A stretch of 64,000 nucleotides of DNA. Origin: Pseudomonas frederiksbergensis (GTDB lineage: Bacteria > Pseudomonadota > Gammaproteobacteria > Pseudomonadales > Pseudomonadaceae). The DNA lies in assembly GCF_900105495.1 (NCBI RefSeq), contig NZ_FNTF01000002.1, positions 2,207,501 through 2,271,500 of the forward strand, given 5' to 3'. A program made the translations under genes and the position numbers. Below, in pieces: positions 10,199 to 19,303 of the stretch. The stretch's first letter is position 1. Every line of letters begins with the position of its first letter. The notes beneath the pieces were generated by a model. That model saw only the letters and a program-made list of their open reading frames with translations. It searched no databases and had not been told where the DNA came from.

Positions 10199-10232
10199 TA
10201 TACGATTGCCCATTCTGTTGGAGTGGGCTTGT

Positions 10233-10364
10233 TGTGGCGAGGGAGCTTGCTCCCGCTCGACTGCGCAGCAGTCGCAAACCAGCCGATGTGTTCTGTCTGA
10301 ACGACTTTGGTTGCAGAGATTGGGACCGCTTCGCGGTCCAGCGGGAGCAAGCTCCCTCGCCACA
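10233..10364 (+). repeat. Paired REP element (GTGGCGAGGGAGC family)
   Basis: Inverted arms at 10233-10256 and 10341-10364 (TGTGGCGAGGGAGCTTGCTC and continuation versus its exact complement) bracket about 84 bases. Each arm is itself an imperfect hairpin, the usual architecture of a Pseudomonas REP doublet (REPIN). Related copies are at 45373-45410 and 59919-60059. Such elements are mobilised by RAYT transposases, none of which is encoded in the window. Confidence 0.85.
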
Positions 10365-10391
10365 GGTATTGCGGTGAATGTATTAGAAGAA

Positions 10392-10416
10392 GGGCGCCGG
10401 TTGGCGCCCTTTTTTT
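10392..10416 (+). terminator. Rho-independent terminator after der
   Basis: A perfect 7-bp GC stem GGGCGCC (10392-10398) / GGCGCCC (10403-10409) with a GGTT loop, followed by seven T residues. It should end transcription from der and isolate the downstream aminotransferase. Confidence 0.9.
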
Positions 10417-10490
10417 ATGGGCGTCGTCTGGGCTATTCTCGGGCTCTCCCGCGCCGCCGTTAGAGCCGGGTGTTGAGCAGGGAATCACCG

Positions 10491-11639
10491 ATGATCACCA
10501 GTAAGCTGCCGAATGTCGGCATCACTATCTTCACGCAGATGTCTCAGCTCGCGGCGCAAACCGGGGCGCTGAACCTGTCCCAGGGTTTCCCCGACTTCGA
10601 TGCCCCGCAAGCCCTGTGCGATGCGGTCGGTCGGCATATCGCCAATGGCCACAACCAGTATTCGCCCATGACCGGCCTTCCGGCATTGCGTCAGCAGATT
10701 GCGGCGAAGATCGCCCGCAGCTACGGCGTCAATGTGGATGTCGACCATGAAGTGACCGTCACGCCCGGCGCAACCCAGGCGATCTTCTGCGCTATTCAAG
10801 CCGTTATTCGCAGCGGCGACGAAGTGATTGTGTTCGACCCGGCCTATGACAGTTACGAGCCCTCGGTTGAGCTGGCCGGTGGTCGTTGCGTTCATGTGTC
10901 GTTGGGCCTGAATGACTTCGCCATCGACTTTCAGAAGCTCGGTGAAGCCATTTCGCCGCGCACGCGGATGATCATCCTCAACACCCCGCATAACCCAAGT
11001 GGCGCGCTGATCAATCGTGCAGAGCTGGATCAGCTGGCGGCGTTGATTCGAGATCGCGACATCTACATCGTCAGCGACGAAGTCTACGAACACCTGGTGT
11101 TCGATGGCGTGCCCCACGTCAGCGTGTTGAATCACGAAGAGCTGTATCAGCGTGCTTTCGTGGTCAGCTCCTTTGGCAAGACCTATCACGTTACTGGCTG
11201 GAAAACCGGCTACGTGGTCGCACCGCCGGCCCTCACAGCGGAGCTGCGCAAGGTTCACCAATACGTCAGTTTCTGCGGTGTAACGCCGCTGCAATATGCT
11301 TTGGCCGACTTCATGGCCGAGCACCCGGAGCACGTCGAAGAATTGCCGGGCTTCTATCAGGCCAAGCGCGATCTGTTCTGCGATCTGCTGATGCCGTCGC
11401 GCTTCAGTTTCACCCGAGTGACCGGTACGTATTTCCAATTGGTCGACTACTCGCAGATCCGCCCGGACCTCAACGATGTCGAGATGGCGTTGTGGATGAC
11501 CCGCGAACATGGCGTGGCGAGCATCCCGATCTCGGTGTTCTACCAGACCCCACCCGAAGGCCAGCGCCTGGTGCGCCTGTGCTTTGCCAAACGTGAGGAG
11601 ACCCTGCGTGAAGCAGCGGAAAAACTATGCGTGATCTGA
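10491..11639 (+). CDS. PLP-dependent aminotransferase, methionine aminotransferase (YbdL) type
   Basis: A 382-residue class I/II fold-type I aminotransferase. The PLP-binding lysine is Lys230 in SSFGKTYHVTGWKTGY; NLSQGFPDF, NTPHNPSG and SDEVYEHLVFDG are diagnostic blocks. The closest recognised family is YbdL/KAT-like methionine (and glutamine) transaminases that work on 4-methylthio-2-oxobutanoate. Its 3' end overlaps an omega-amidase gene by 13 bases, which supports a glutamine transaminase-omega-amidase pair. The ATG at 10491 is used; an in-frame GTG at 10470 lacks a good SD. Confidence 0.88.
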   Translation: MITSKLPNVGITIFTQMSQLAAQTGALNLSQGFPDFDAPQALCDAVGRHIANGHNQYSPMTGLPALRQQIAAKIARSYGVNVDVDHEVTVTPGATQAIFCAIQAVIRSGDEVIVFDPAYDSYEPSVELAGGRCVHVSLGLNDFAIDFQKLGEAISPRTRMIILNTPHNPSGALINRAELDQLAALIRDRDIYIVSDEVYEHLVFDGVPHVSVLNHEELYQRAFVVSSFGKTYHVTGWKTGYVVAPPALTAELRKVHQYVSFCGVTPLQYALADFMAEHPEHVEELPGFYQAKRDLFCDLLMPSRFSFTRVTGTYFQLVDYSQIRPDLNDVEMALWMTREHGVASIPISVFYQTPPEGQRLVRLCFAKREETLREAAEKLCVI

Positions 11640-12418
11640 GTGCGCTGCCCAATCTGAACATCGCGCTGATCCAGACCACCCTGGCCTGGCACGATCGTCA
11701 GGCCAATCTGGAGCATTTCGAGCCGTTGCTGGAACAGGCTCGCGGGGCGGATTTGATCATCCTGCCGGAGATGTTCACCACCGGTTTTTCGATGGAGTCC
11801 GAGACCCTCGCCGAGCCGGAAAACGGTCCCACCAGTAAATGGCTGCGGGTTCAGGCGGCGAAGCTGGATGCGGTGATCACCGGCAGCATCATCGTCCAGG
11901 TGGCTGACGGCAGTCATCGCAATCGCCTGTTGTGGGCGCGGCCGGACGGCGAGGTGTTGCACTACGACAAGCGCCATCTGTTCCGCATGGCCGGCGAGCA
12001 CAACCACTTCACCCCGGGTGAGCGTCAGGTGCAGTTCGAACTCAAGGGCTGGCGCGTGCGTCCGCTGATTTGCTACGACCTGCGCTTCCCGGTCTGGAGC
12101 CGCGATGCTCAGGACACTGATTTGCTGCTGTACACCGCCAACTGGCCGGGGGCGCGGCGTCAGCACTGGAACCGTTTGCTGCCAGCGCGAGCGATCGAGA
12201 ACCTTTGCTATGTGGCGGCGGTGAATCGCGTGGGTACTGACGGAAAGGGTTTTGCGTATACCGGTGACAGTCAGGTGCTGGATTTTCAGGGGGAGACTTT
12301 GCTCAGTGCAGGCGAGGCGGACGGGGTGTTTCAGGTTGTTTTGAATGCTGCTGATCTTCAAGCTTACCGCACGCGGTTTCCGGCGAATCTGGATGCCGAT
12401 ACCTTCGAGTTCACGTAA
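11627..12418 (+). CDS. Omega-amidase, YafV/Nit2-type carbon-nitrogen hydrolase
   Basis: A 263-residue nitrilase-superfamily amidase. The catalytic triad is visible as Glu48 (LPEMFTTGF), Lys115 (YDKRH) and Cys149 (LICYDLRFPVW). YafV-type enzymes hydrolyse the omega-amide of 2-oxoglutaramate or 2-oxosuccinamate made by glutamine or asparagine transaminases. The overlap with the upstream aminotransferase matches that pathway and would make transamination irreversible during methionine salvage. Product assignment is by family and context. Confidence 0.88.
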   Translation: MRDLSALPNLNIALIQTTLAWHDRQANLEHFEPLLEQARGADLIILPEMFTTGFSMESETLAEPENGPTSKWLRVQAAKLDAVITGSIIVQVADGSHRNRLLWARPDGEVLHYDKRHLFRMAGEHNHFTPGERQVQFELKGWRVRPLICYDLRFPVWSRDAQDTDLLLYTANWPGARRQHWNRLLPARAIENLCYVAAVNRVGTDGKGFAYTGDSQVLDFQGETLLSAGEADGVFQVVLNAADLQAYRTRFPANLDADTFEFT

Positions 12419-12420
12419 CC

Positions 12421-12532
12421 GATCATTCCCACGCTCTGCGTGGGAATGCCTCAACGGACGCTCTGCGTTCGGCTTCTGATGGGACGCGGAGCGTCCCGGG
12501 CTGCATTCCCACGCAGAGCGTGGGAACGATCA
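12421..12532 (+). repeat. Multi-hairpin palindromic repeat (CGTTCCCACGCTCTGCGTGGGAA family), copy 1
   Basis: The copy begins GATCATTCCCACGCTCTGCG and ends with the inverse complement CGCAGAGCGTGGGAACGATC. Inside are further small hairpins, including GGGACGC/GCGTCCC, so the whole can fold as a cloverleaf-like set of stems. Two near-identical copies occur at 47391-47503 and 49274-49386. All three lie in short spacers at gene ends. Confidence 0.85.
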
Positions 12533-12535
12533 GCA

Positions 12536-12572
12536 AAAAAAGGCCCCGAGGTTTTCACCTAGGGGCCTTTTG
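12536..12572. terminator. Bidirectional terminator between the omega-amidase gene and leuA
   Basis: The stem AAAAGGCCCC / GGGGCCTTTT carries an inner AGGT/ACCT hairpin. A-runs on one side and T-runs on the other make it usable on both strands, fitting the convergent gene arrangement. Confidence 0.85.
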
Positions 12573-12587
12573 CATTGCAGCGAAGGC

Positions 12588-14267
12588 TTACGCCGCTTTC
12601 GCTTCCGGCTGGCTCAGCGAGCGGTTAAGCGCGCTGAACAAAGCCTTGAAGCTGGCGGTGGTGATGTTTTCATCGATACCGACGCCGTGCACCGCACGCT
12701 CGCCGTTCACACGCAGTTCGATGTAGGCCGCCGCCTTGGCATTGGTGCCCGAACCGATGGCGTGTTCGTTGTAGTCCATGATCTCAACCGGAATCGGCAG
12801 ACCGGCCACCAGCGCTTCCAGGGCACCGTTGCCCTTGCCGCGCCAGTGCAGGTTGGTTTCACCCTGACCTTTGCCCGAGACTTCCACTTCCACGGCGCTG
12901 TGACCGTTTTCTTCCTGCAGGCGATGGCTGACCAGCGCGTATGGGGTGTTGGCCTGCAAGTACTCGCTGTGCAGCAGGGCATGGATCTGCTGAGCCGTCA
13001 TCTCAAGGCCCAGGCGATCGGTTTCACGCTGCACCACCTGGCTGAACTCGATCTGCATGCGACGCGGCAAGCTGATGCCGTATTCCTGTTCCAGCAGGTA
13101 AGCGATACCGCCCTTGCCCGACTGGCTGTTGACGCGGATCACCGCCTCGTAGCTGCGGCCGATGTCGGCCGGGTCGATCGGCAAGTACGGCACTTCCCAC
13201 AGGGCGTCCGGTTTTTGCTGGGCGAAGCCCTTGCGGATGGCGTCCTGGTGGGAGCCGGAGAACGCGGTGTGCACCAGGTCGCCGACGTACGGGTGACGTG
13301 GGTGCACCTGAATCTGGTTGCATTCTTCGACGACTTTGCGCACGCCGTCGATGTCGGAGAAGTCCAGCTCAGGGTGAATGCCTTGGGTGTAGAGGTTCAG
13401 CGCCACAGTGACCAAGTCGACGTTACCGGTACGCTCGCCGTTGCCGAACAGGCAGCCTTCGACACGGTCGGCGCCGGCCATCAGGCCCAGTTCGGTAGCC
13501 GCAACGCCAGTGCCACGGTCGTTGTGGGTGTGCAGGCTGATGATCACGCTGTCACGACGGTTGATGTGACGGCCGAACCATTCGATCTGGTCGGCATAGA
13601 TGTTCGGGGTCGCGCATTCGACAGTGGCAGGCAGGTTGAGAATCACCTTGTGCTCAGGCGTCGGGTTCCAGACTTCGATGACGGCGTCGCAGACTTCCTT
13701 GGCGAACTCGAGCTCGGTGGCGCTGAAGGTTTCTGGCGAGTATTCGAAGGTCCACTCGGTGTTTGGCTGCTGGGCGGCATATTTGACGAACAGCTTGGCC
13801 GCGTTCACGGCGATGGCCTTGACCCCTTCCTTGTCCTGGTTGAAGACGATGCGACGGAAGGACGGGGAGGTGGCGTTGTACAAATGAACGATGGCTTTCT
13901 TCGCTCCGCGCAGGGATTCGAAGGTGCGCTCGATCAAATCTTCACGGCCCTGGGTCAGCACCTGAATGGTGGTGTCGTCCGGGATGTGGTTGCCTTCGAT
14001 CAGGGTGCGCACGAAGTCGAAGTCGGTTTGCGAAGCCGCCGGGAACGACGCTTCGATTTCTTTAACGCCGACCGACACCAGGGTTTTCCAGAAACGCAGC
14101 TTCTTGACCGCGTCCATTGGCTCGATCAGCGACTGGTTACCGTCACGAAGGTCGGAGCTGCACCAGATCGGCGCGGCGGTAATGGTCTTCGATGGCCAGG
14201 TGCGGTCCGGGATGTCGATGGTCGGGAACGCGCGGTATTTCGAAGACGGGTCTTTGAGCATGCTCAT
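12588..14267 (-). CDS. leuA: 2-isopropylmalate synthase
   Basis: A 559-residue LeuA of the long class that condenses acetyl-CoA with 2-oxoisovalerate, the first step of leucine synthesis. Metal and substrate motifs include [12 protein letters not shown] near residue 36-47 and [11 protein letters not shown] (the metal-binding HxH). The C-terminal third (after about residue 420) is the LeuA dimer/regulatory domain for leucine feedback. The AAGGA SD precedes the ATG. A short upstream ORF 90 bases ahead of the start may regulate it. Confidence 0.97.
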   Translation of the reverse strand: MSMLKDPSSKYRAFPTIDIPDRTWPSKTITAAPIWCSSDLRDGNQSLIEPMDAVKKLRFWKTLVSVGVKEIEASFPAASQTDFDFVRTLIEGNHIPDDTTIQVLTQGREDLIERTFESLRGAKKAIVHLYNATSPSFRRIVFNQDKEGVKAIAVNAAKLFVKYAAQQPNTEWTFEYSPETFSATELEFAKEVCDAVIEVWNPTPEHKVILNLPATVECATPNIYADQIEWFGRHINRRDSVIISLHTHNDRGTGVAATELGLMAGADRVEGCLFGNGERTGNVDLVTVALNLYTQGIHPELDFSDIDGVRKVVEECNQIQVHPRHPYVGDLVHTAFSGSHQDAIRKGFAQQKPDALWEVPYLPIDPADIGRSYEAVIRVNSQSGKGGIAYLLEQEYGISLPRRMQIEFSQVVQRETDRLGLEMTAQQIHALLHSEYLQANTPYALVSHRLQEENGHSAVEVEVSGKGQGETNLHWRGKGNGALEALVAGLPIPVEIMDYNEHAIGSGTNAKAAAYIELRVNGERAVHGVGIDENITTASFKALFSALNRSLSQPEAKAA

Positions 14268-14357
14268 CGGGAAATCCTTATTGTGTGGGCCGAAAAAAGG
14301 CGGCCTGCCGGTGGATCAAATGTTCTGGGGATAAAGCGTAGGACGAGGCACCGCGAT

Positions 14358-14435
14358 TCAGCCTGGCAGTCGTGCACTGACAAGGCACAGGCTGCGGTGC
14401 TGGCGAAGCTGAATGAGGGTGTGAGAGGTTTTCAT
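14358..14435 (-). CDS. Candidate leuA leader peptide (25-codon upstream ORF)
   Basis: On the minus strand an ATG at 14435-14433 opens a 25-codon ORF ending at TGA 14360-14358, 90 bases ahead of leuA. It starts MKTSHTLIQL and ends SLCLVSARLPG; five of 25 residues are Leu (codons CTC, CTT, CTG, CTT, CTG). An AGGG lies eight bases before the ATG. Between it and leuA a GC-rich stretch runs into six T on the minus strand (14298-14293), which is terminator-like but has no long stem. A leader role is an inference from position and composition. The rest of the 14268-14665 spacer shows no other gene. Confidence 0.5.
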   Translation of the reverse strand: MKTSHTLIQLRQHRSLCLVSARLPG

Positions 14436-14665
14436 GCCCTCAACCCTAACCGCGAGGGTGAAGGATGGCAAGCGGTCGAAAAAAATTGAGAGGAATCCTC
14501 GAAAAGTCGTGGTTATCGAGATTTTATTGCGGTGAAGGGCGCTGATTGTTTTTATGTTTGCGCGAGGTTTGAGCGATGCGCAATTGAAGGCTTTCGGTGA
14601 TGGGGCGTGCCGGCGCGGCTATTCTTAAAGCCTCACCGAGGACTACTGGCAGGCAGGAGTCGACA

Positions 14666-15022
14666 ATGAACGAGTCGGATTGGAAGCTTTACAGTGCGCT
14701 GCGTCCGTTGGCCCATGAGCGGCTGTGCATCCGCATCATGGATGAGGTCGAGCGCTTAGTGCTGGATAAAAGCATCGCGCCATACGAGCGGATTGAAGCC
14801 AGTGAGGAAAGGCTGAAGGCAGGTCAACAGGAACTGTATTGGGCGTTTGGCGTGTTCGGTCACTCACGCAATGAGGCGCCTGCTCACTTGCTGGGGCTGT
14901 GTACTCATGAGTTGATCAGCGCTGAAGAGTTGGCGGGCTTTTCGGAGGAAACCCGGGCGTGGATCAAGGAGTGCCTGGCGCACAGGGAGATTCATGGGAT
15001 TGAGGACTTGGAAGCGGAATAG
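14666..15022 (+). CDS. Conserved hypothetical protein
   Basis: A 118-residue soluble acidic protein of mostly helical character, starting MNESDWKLYSALRPLAHERL. The ATG at 14666 is chosen because GGCAGGAG lies correctly upstream; an in-frame upstream ATG at 14597 would add 23 residues without an SD. No motif, signal peptide or membrane segment is recognised. It stands alone between leuA (divergent) and a REP spacer. Confidence 0.75.
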   Translation: MNESDWKLYSALRPLAHERLCIRIMDEVERLVLDKSIAPYERIEASEERLKAGQQELYWAFGVFGHSRNEAPAHLLGLCTHELISAEELAGFSEETRAWIKECLAHREIHGIEDLEAE

Positions 15023-15035
15023 ATGGTGTCTGTTA

Positions 15036-15122
15036 CGCCGCCATCGCGAGCAGGCTCACTCCTACAGTTGATCTGTGGTGAACACAAATCCAATGTGGGA
15101 GTGAGCCTGCTCCGGGCGGCGT
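15036..15122 (+). repeat. Paired REP element (GTGGGAG(C/T)GAGCCTGCTC family)
   Basis: Arms at about 15036-15066 and 15095-15122 are inverted and imperfect: CATCGCGAGCAGGCTCACTC against TGTGGGAGTGAGCCTGCTCC. It fills the spacer between two convergent genes. It is the most degenerate of the doublets here, so probably older. Confidence 0.75.
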
Positions 15123-15155
15123 TCCGACGATGAGGCCGGTCGTCTCAACGGCAAT

Positions 15156-15977
15156 TTAAGGCTGAAACGCCCCAATGAAAATCGCCGGATCCACCCGCGC
15201 ATCATTCAGGCTGACATTCCAGTGCATATGCGGCCCGGTCGCGCGCCCGGTGGCGCCCACTTTCCCGACCACCCCACCACGGGCCAATGGCTGACCAACC
15301 TTCACGTCGATTTTCGACATGTGGCAAAACATGCTGATAAACCCTTGCCCATGGTCGACAAACACCGTGTTGCCGTTGAAAAAGTAGTCGCCGATCAGAA
15401 TCACCTTGCCGGCCGCCGGGGTCTTGATCGGTGTGCCAGCGCCCACGGCGAAATCCAGGCCAGAGTGGGGATTACGTTCTTCACCGTTGAAGAAACGGCG
15501 CACGCCGAACTTGCTCGACAGCGGCCCGTTCACCGGTTTGTCCAACAGCAAATTGCTCGGCGTATTCGGGCTGAACGTGCGGTAGGCAGTTATCTGCTCG
15601 GCCAATTCGCGTTCAATGCGCTTGAGGTTTTCCGGATCCGGGTTGACCTGCTGCTTATTTTTCAACGTGATGTGCTGTTCCGGGTATTTCTTGTAGCCGA
15701 CCGTGAAGCTCAGATTCCGCCCGCCACTGCTGACCTGCTGCGTGCCCGGTTTAACCGTCAGCGGCACACCGACAATCGCCAGCCAGTTGTTCTGTTCCTT
15801 GACCACCAATACCGGTTTGCCTTGATAGCTGGCCTTCGGCGCCTGGGCAGAGGCGCCCAGATCGACCACGGCCACGCCGCCCGGCACCGGTTTGTTCAAC
15901 AGGCGGGTGATGTAGCTGTCGGCGTGGGCATTGAAGGTCAGGCACAGCAACAGCAGCGGAGCTAAAAAACGCGGCAT
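15156..15977 (-). CDS. M23-family (LytM-type) peptidase
   Basis: A 273-residue secreted protein with a signal peptide (LAPLLLLCLTFNAHADS). The C-terminal LytM domain, about residues 150-270, shows the zinc motif PHSGLDFAVG (H-x3-D) and the catalytic GPHMHWNV (HxH). An N-terminal beta domain precedes it. Such proteins cut peptidoglycan peptide cross-links in the periplasm. It lies 3 bases downstream of xseA on the same strand, the common Pseudomonas pairing, so the two are probably co-transcribed. Confidence 0.92.
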   Translation of the reverse strand: MPRFLAPLLLLCLTFNAHADSYITRLLNKPVPGGVAVVDLGASAQAPKASYQGKPVLVVKEQNNWLAIVGVPLTVKPGTQQVSSGGRNLSFTVGYKKYPEQHITLKNKQQVNPDPENLKRIERELAEQITAYRTFSPNTPSNLLLDKPVNGPLSSKFGVRRFFNGEERNPHSGLDFAVGAGTPIKTPAAGKVILIGDYFFNGNTVFVDHGQGFISMFCHMSKIDVKVGQPLARGGVVGKVGATGRATGPHMHWNVSLNDARVDPAIFIGAFQP

Positions 15978-15980
15978 GGA

Positions 15981-17369
15981 TCAATCCAGTAAAGAAAGGG
16001 TGACAGGCGTCAGGTGATTGTCTTCGACCCGCACTTGCAGTTCGCCTTCGCCTAGTTTGGCTTTCAGGCGCTGGCCGGTGTGGGTTTGCGCGGCATTGCG
16101 GATTGCGTTACCGCGTTCGTCCAGCAAGATGCTGTAGCCACGGCCAAGGGTCGCCAACGGGCTGACCACATGCAGCGTCTGCATCTGGCTTTGCAGTTGC
16201 AGGCGACGGGATTTTAGTCCTTCGCGCATGGCACGGGGCAGGCGCTCGGCAAGGCTGTCGAGGCGCTGACGGAGCATCGCCAGTTGCCGTCCCGGATGTT
16301 GCCCGGCGAGGCGGGTTTCCAGGCGGATCAACCGTTCGCGACGGGTATTGAGGCTGCGTTCGAACGCGCGGCGCATGCGCATGTCCAGATCGTCCAGACG
16401 CTGCGCTTGCTGGCGCAGACGTTCGCCGGGATGACGCAAACGGCGGGACATGCCTTCCAGGCGCAGTCGATCACGCATCAAGCGGTCGCGGATACGCATC
16501 ACCAGCCGTCGATGCAGGCTTTCGAGCCGACGGACCAGGTCACTGGAATCCGGCGCGAGCAGTTCGGCGGCGGCGGACGGCGTCGGGGCGCGGACGTCGG
16601 CCACAAAGTCGCTGATCGATACGTCGGTTTCATGGCCGACGGCGCTGACAATCGGTGTCACGCAGGCATCCACGGCGCGCGCTACGGCTTCTTCGTTGAA
16701 GCACCAAAGGTCTTCCAGCGAACCACCGCCACGGGCCAGGATCAAGGCATCGAAACCGCGGGCGTCCGCCAGTTTCAATGCGCGGACAATCTGCGCAGTG
16801 GCTTCGCGACCCTGCACGGCAGTGGGGATCAACGTCAGTTGGATCTGCGGAGCACGGCGGCGGAATACGCTGATGATGTCGCGAATCACCGCGCCGGTGG
16901 GCGAGCTGATGATGCCGATGCGTTGCGGATGCGCGGGCAGCGGCACTTTGCGTTCGGCGCTGAACAGGCCTTCGGCGCTGAGTTTTTCCTTCAGTGCGTC
17001 AAAGGCCAGACGCAGCGCACCGTCGCCGGCCGGCTCCACGGTATCGAGGATCAACTGGTAGTCGCCACGGCCCTCGAACAGCGAAACCTTGCCGCGTACC
17101 TTGACCGCCAGGCCATCCTTCAATGCCTGACGCACCCGCGCCGCGTTCTGCCGGAACAGTGCGCAACGCACCTGGGCACCACTGTCCTTGAGGGTGAAAT
17201 ACACGTGGCCGGACGCCGGACGGGCGAGGTTGGAGATTTCGCCTTCGACCCAGATGTTGCTGAACACGTCTTCGAGCAACACCCGCGCGCGGCCGTTGAG
17301 CTGGCTGACAGTCAGGACTTCACGGTCCAGGCCGAGTCTTGCAAAGGGATCTTTAATCATGGGGCGCAT
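15981..17369 (-). CDS. xseA: Exodeoxyribonuclease VII large subunit
   Basis: A 462-residue XseA. The N-terminal OB-fold region contains VWVEGEISNLARPASGHVYF-like sequence (here FSNIWVEGEISNLARPASGH), the central part has the catalytic-domain signatures ARGGGSLEDLWCFNEE and VGHETDVSISDFVADVRAPT, followed by a long coiled-coil rich in Arg and Leu (about residues 270-400). ExoVII degrades single-stranded DNA. Two in-frame ATGs (17369 and 17360) are possible starts; neither has a clear SD. Confidence 0.96.
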   Translation of the reverse strand: MRPMIKDPFARLGLDREVLTVSQLNGRARVLLEDVFSNIWVEGEISNLARPASGHVYFTLKDSGAQVRCALFRQNAARVRQALKDGLAVKVRGKVSLFEGRGDYQLILDTVEPAGDGALRLAFDALKEKLSAEGLFSAERKVPLPAHPQRIGIISSPTGAVIRDIISVFRRRAPQIQLTLIPTAVQGREATAQIVRALKLADARGFDALILARGGGSLEDLWCFNEEAVARAVDACVTPIVSAVGHETDVSISDFVADVRAPTPSAAAELLAPDSSDLVRRLESLHRRLVMRIRDRLMRDRLRLEGMSRRLRHPGERLRQQAQRLDDLDMRMRRAFERSLNTRRERLIRLETRLAGQHPGRQLAMLRQRLDSLAERLPRAMREGLKSRRLQLQSQMQTLHVVSPLATLGRGYSILLDERGNAIRNAAQTHTGQRLKAKLGEGELQVRVEDNHLTPVTLSLLD

Positions 17370-17416
17370 GATAAAGGCATTCGGCGATCAATCTCCATGA
17401 TCCAGCGAAAATCCCC

Positions 17417-17506
17417 TGTGGGAGCGAGCCTGCTCGCGATAGCAGTGTGTCAGTCGACATTGATGTTGAATGTTGAACCGCTATCGCGAGCAGGCTCGCT
17501 CCCACA
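17417..17506 (+). repeat. REPIN with 27-bp perfect inverted arms
   Basis: Arm 17417-17443 (TGTGGGAGCGAGCCTGCTCG and seven more bases) is the exact complement of 17480-17506. The 36-base loop contains the stop codon of the LysR gene, so the distal arm lies inside that coding frame. The long identity of the arms suggests recent duplication or selection for structure. Confidence 0.9.
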
Positions 17507-18397
17507 ATGGTCTGTGCAGGTTTTGATGAAGTGTTGAACCAGTGCCGTGGGATTTTGCCGGCAGGCGAGGGCGACCGTGCTGTGGCAATCGGGATCGGCC
17601 AAGGGCAGAAAGTGGATATCCGGCGGCGCGATGTCCTGCATCGATTCCGGTAACAGCGCGATGCCGAATCCGGCCTGGATCAATTGCAGTTGCGTGGTTT
17701 TGCGCGACACCACCCGAGCCGCCTGCGGAAAGAACCCTTGGCGCATGCACAACTCGGCGGAAAGATAGCTCAGGCCACCACGCTGTGGATGAGGGATGGA
17801 AATAAACGCTTCATTCTTCAACTGTGCCAGATCGATGCCAGGCGCGGACTTATCCACAGCCAGCCGATGATTCGGAGGCACTGCCAGCAACAAACGCTCG
17901 CGGTACAGCGGAACAATCTGCACCCCTTCACGCTGACGCAGCACCGGCAGGCGCAACAGTCCCACATCGAGACGACCTTCTGCCAATTCTTCCAGTTGCG
18001 CCTCGGAGGACAGCTTGACGATGTCCATGGACACACCGGCGTGCCGATCCAGATAGTCGCTGATGCCTCGCAACAGCCGGCCACTCATGGGCACAGTGCT
18101 GGAGTGACCCAGGCGCAACACGCCGACTTGACCGCTGCCCACCTGAGTGGCCATCTCGCTGGCCTTGGTCAGTTCGTTCAGAAGGTTTCTCGCCCGAGGC
18201 AAAAAGGCTTCACCCGCTGCCGTCAGTCGAGGCTGGCGCGCGGTGCGTTCGAACAGCGGCGTTTGCAGCCGGGTTTCCATGTCCTTTATCTGCCGGCTCA
18301 AGGCGGATTGCGCAATAAACAGTCGTTCGGCTGCAGCGCTGAAGCTGCCGCTTTCGGCGATTTCCACGAAGTAACGCAATTGGCGGGTTGAAAGCAC
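17450..18397 (-). CDS. LysR-family transcriptional regulator
   Basis: A 315-residue LTTR with an N-terminal winged HTH (STRQLRYFVEIAESGSFSAA through QSALSRQIKDME) and a periplasmic-binding-like effector domain. I use GTG 18397, with AAGG nine bases upstream; longer in-frame starts reach 18448. The last about 18 residues (from HCGSEPARDSG) are translated from a REP arm and its loop, which supply the stop codon. It is divergent from a TSUP exporter gene, which it probably regulates. The effector is unknown. Confidence 0.9.
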   Translation of the reverse strand: MLSTRQLRYFVEIAESGSFSAAAERLFIAQSALSRQIKDMETRLQTPLFERTARQPRLTAAGEAFLPRARNLLNELTKASEMATQVGSGQVGVLRLGHSSTVPMSGRLLRGISDYLDRHAGVSMDIVKLSSEAQLEELAEGRLDVGLLRLPVLRQREGVQIVPLYRERLLLAVPPNHRLAVDKSAPGIDLAQLKNEAFISIPHPQRGGLSYLSAELCMRQGFFPQAARVVSRKTTQLQLIQAGFGIALLPESMQDIAPPDIHFLPLADPDCHSTVALACRQNPTALVQHFIKTCTDHCGSEPARDSGSTFNINVD

Positions 18398-18497
18398 CAG
18401 GTATGCCTTTTCGAGATGGGTTGACGACGTTGAAGATATTAGTCGCAACGCTCGGTGCTGGCTAAAGTCATCGCAGGAATAAAAGGAAGCCGTATCG

Positions 18498-19265
18498 ATG
18501 AATGTGCTGGAGTTGTTAAACCAATGGCCGTGGGGTGCGGTGGATTGGCTGGTGATTGGATTGGGCGTTGCCTTGGCCTACATCGTTTTCGGCATCGCTG
18601 GTTTTGGTACCGCGCTGGTGGCCGGGCCAATTCTGATTCTGTTCATGCCGCTGTCGAAGATCGTGCCGCTGTTGGTGCTGCTGGATTTTGTCGCGGCGTT
18701 CGGCAATCTGCTGCCTTCGCGACGGGATGTGGCGAAGCCTGAGTTGCTGCGACTTCTGCCGTGCATGGCGGTGGGCTGCACGTTGGGGGTGATTTTTCTG
18801 TTGAATCTGAAATCCGATGTGTTGCTGCTGTTGATGGGGTTGTTTATCAGCGCTTATGCGATTTACAGCCTGTGGATTAAAACCCGTCCGGCGCAATTGT
18901 CTGCCGCGTGGGCCATGCCGATGGGCACGGTGGGCGGGATGTTCGGGGCATTGTTTGGCAGTGGCGGCTTTTTATATGCGATTTATTTGAACAGCCGCCT
19001 GCCCAAGGAGGCGGCCCGGGCGACCCAGAGTGCGCTGATCAGTTGCAGCACGGTGGTGCGCTTGAGCCTGTTTGCCGTCGCCGGTGTGTACGCCGAGCTA
19101 CCCTTGTTGGTATTGGCGCTGTGTTTATTGCCGGCCATGGCATTAGGGCTGTGGATCGGCCGGCGGTTGACCATGAGGTTGTCCCGCGAGGCGTTTGTGC
19201 GGCTGGTGACCTGGTTGGTGCTGGCCAGCGGAATTGCATTGATTGGGCGCTATTTGAGTACTTGA
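18498..19265 (+). CDS. TSUP (TauE/SafE)-family membrane exporter
   Basis: A 255-residue very hydrophobic protein with about eight predicted transmembrane helices in two similar halves. The first begins VIGLGVALAYIVFGIAGFGTAL (an internal GFGTAL loop typical of the family) and the second MPMGTVGGMFGALFGSGGF, showing the family's paired re-entrant glycine motifs. Members export sulfite, sulfoacetate or related anions. The start has an AAGGAA SD. Divergence from the LysR gene (101-base shared region) suggests regulation by it. Confidence 0.9.
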   Translation: MNVLELLNQWPWGAVDWLVIGLGVALAYIVFGIAGFGTALVAGPILILFMPLSKIVPLLVLLDFVAAFGNLLPSRRDVAKPELLRLLPCMAVGCTLGVIFLLNLKSDVLLLLMGLFISAYAIYSLWIKTRPAQLSAAWAMPMGTVGGMFGALFGSGGFLYAIYLNSRLPKEAARATQSALISCSTVVRLSLFAVAGVYAELPLLVLALCLLPAMALGLWIGRRLTMRLSREAFVRLVTWLVLASGIALIGRYLST

Positions 19266-19303
19266 CCGGATTTCGTCAGGGATTAAGCTGCCGGCCGCCC
19301 TGG

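Noticed and set aside
10233..10364. Repeated palindromes considered as a CRISPR array
   Set aside because: Only two inverted arms and no regular direct repeat-spacer series; they match REP doublets found across the window.
12570..14489. Plus-strand frame of 639 codons opposite leuA
   Set aside because: Antisense to a clear LeuA coding sequence; no motif or start signal.
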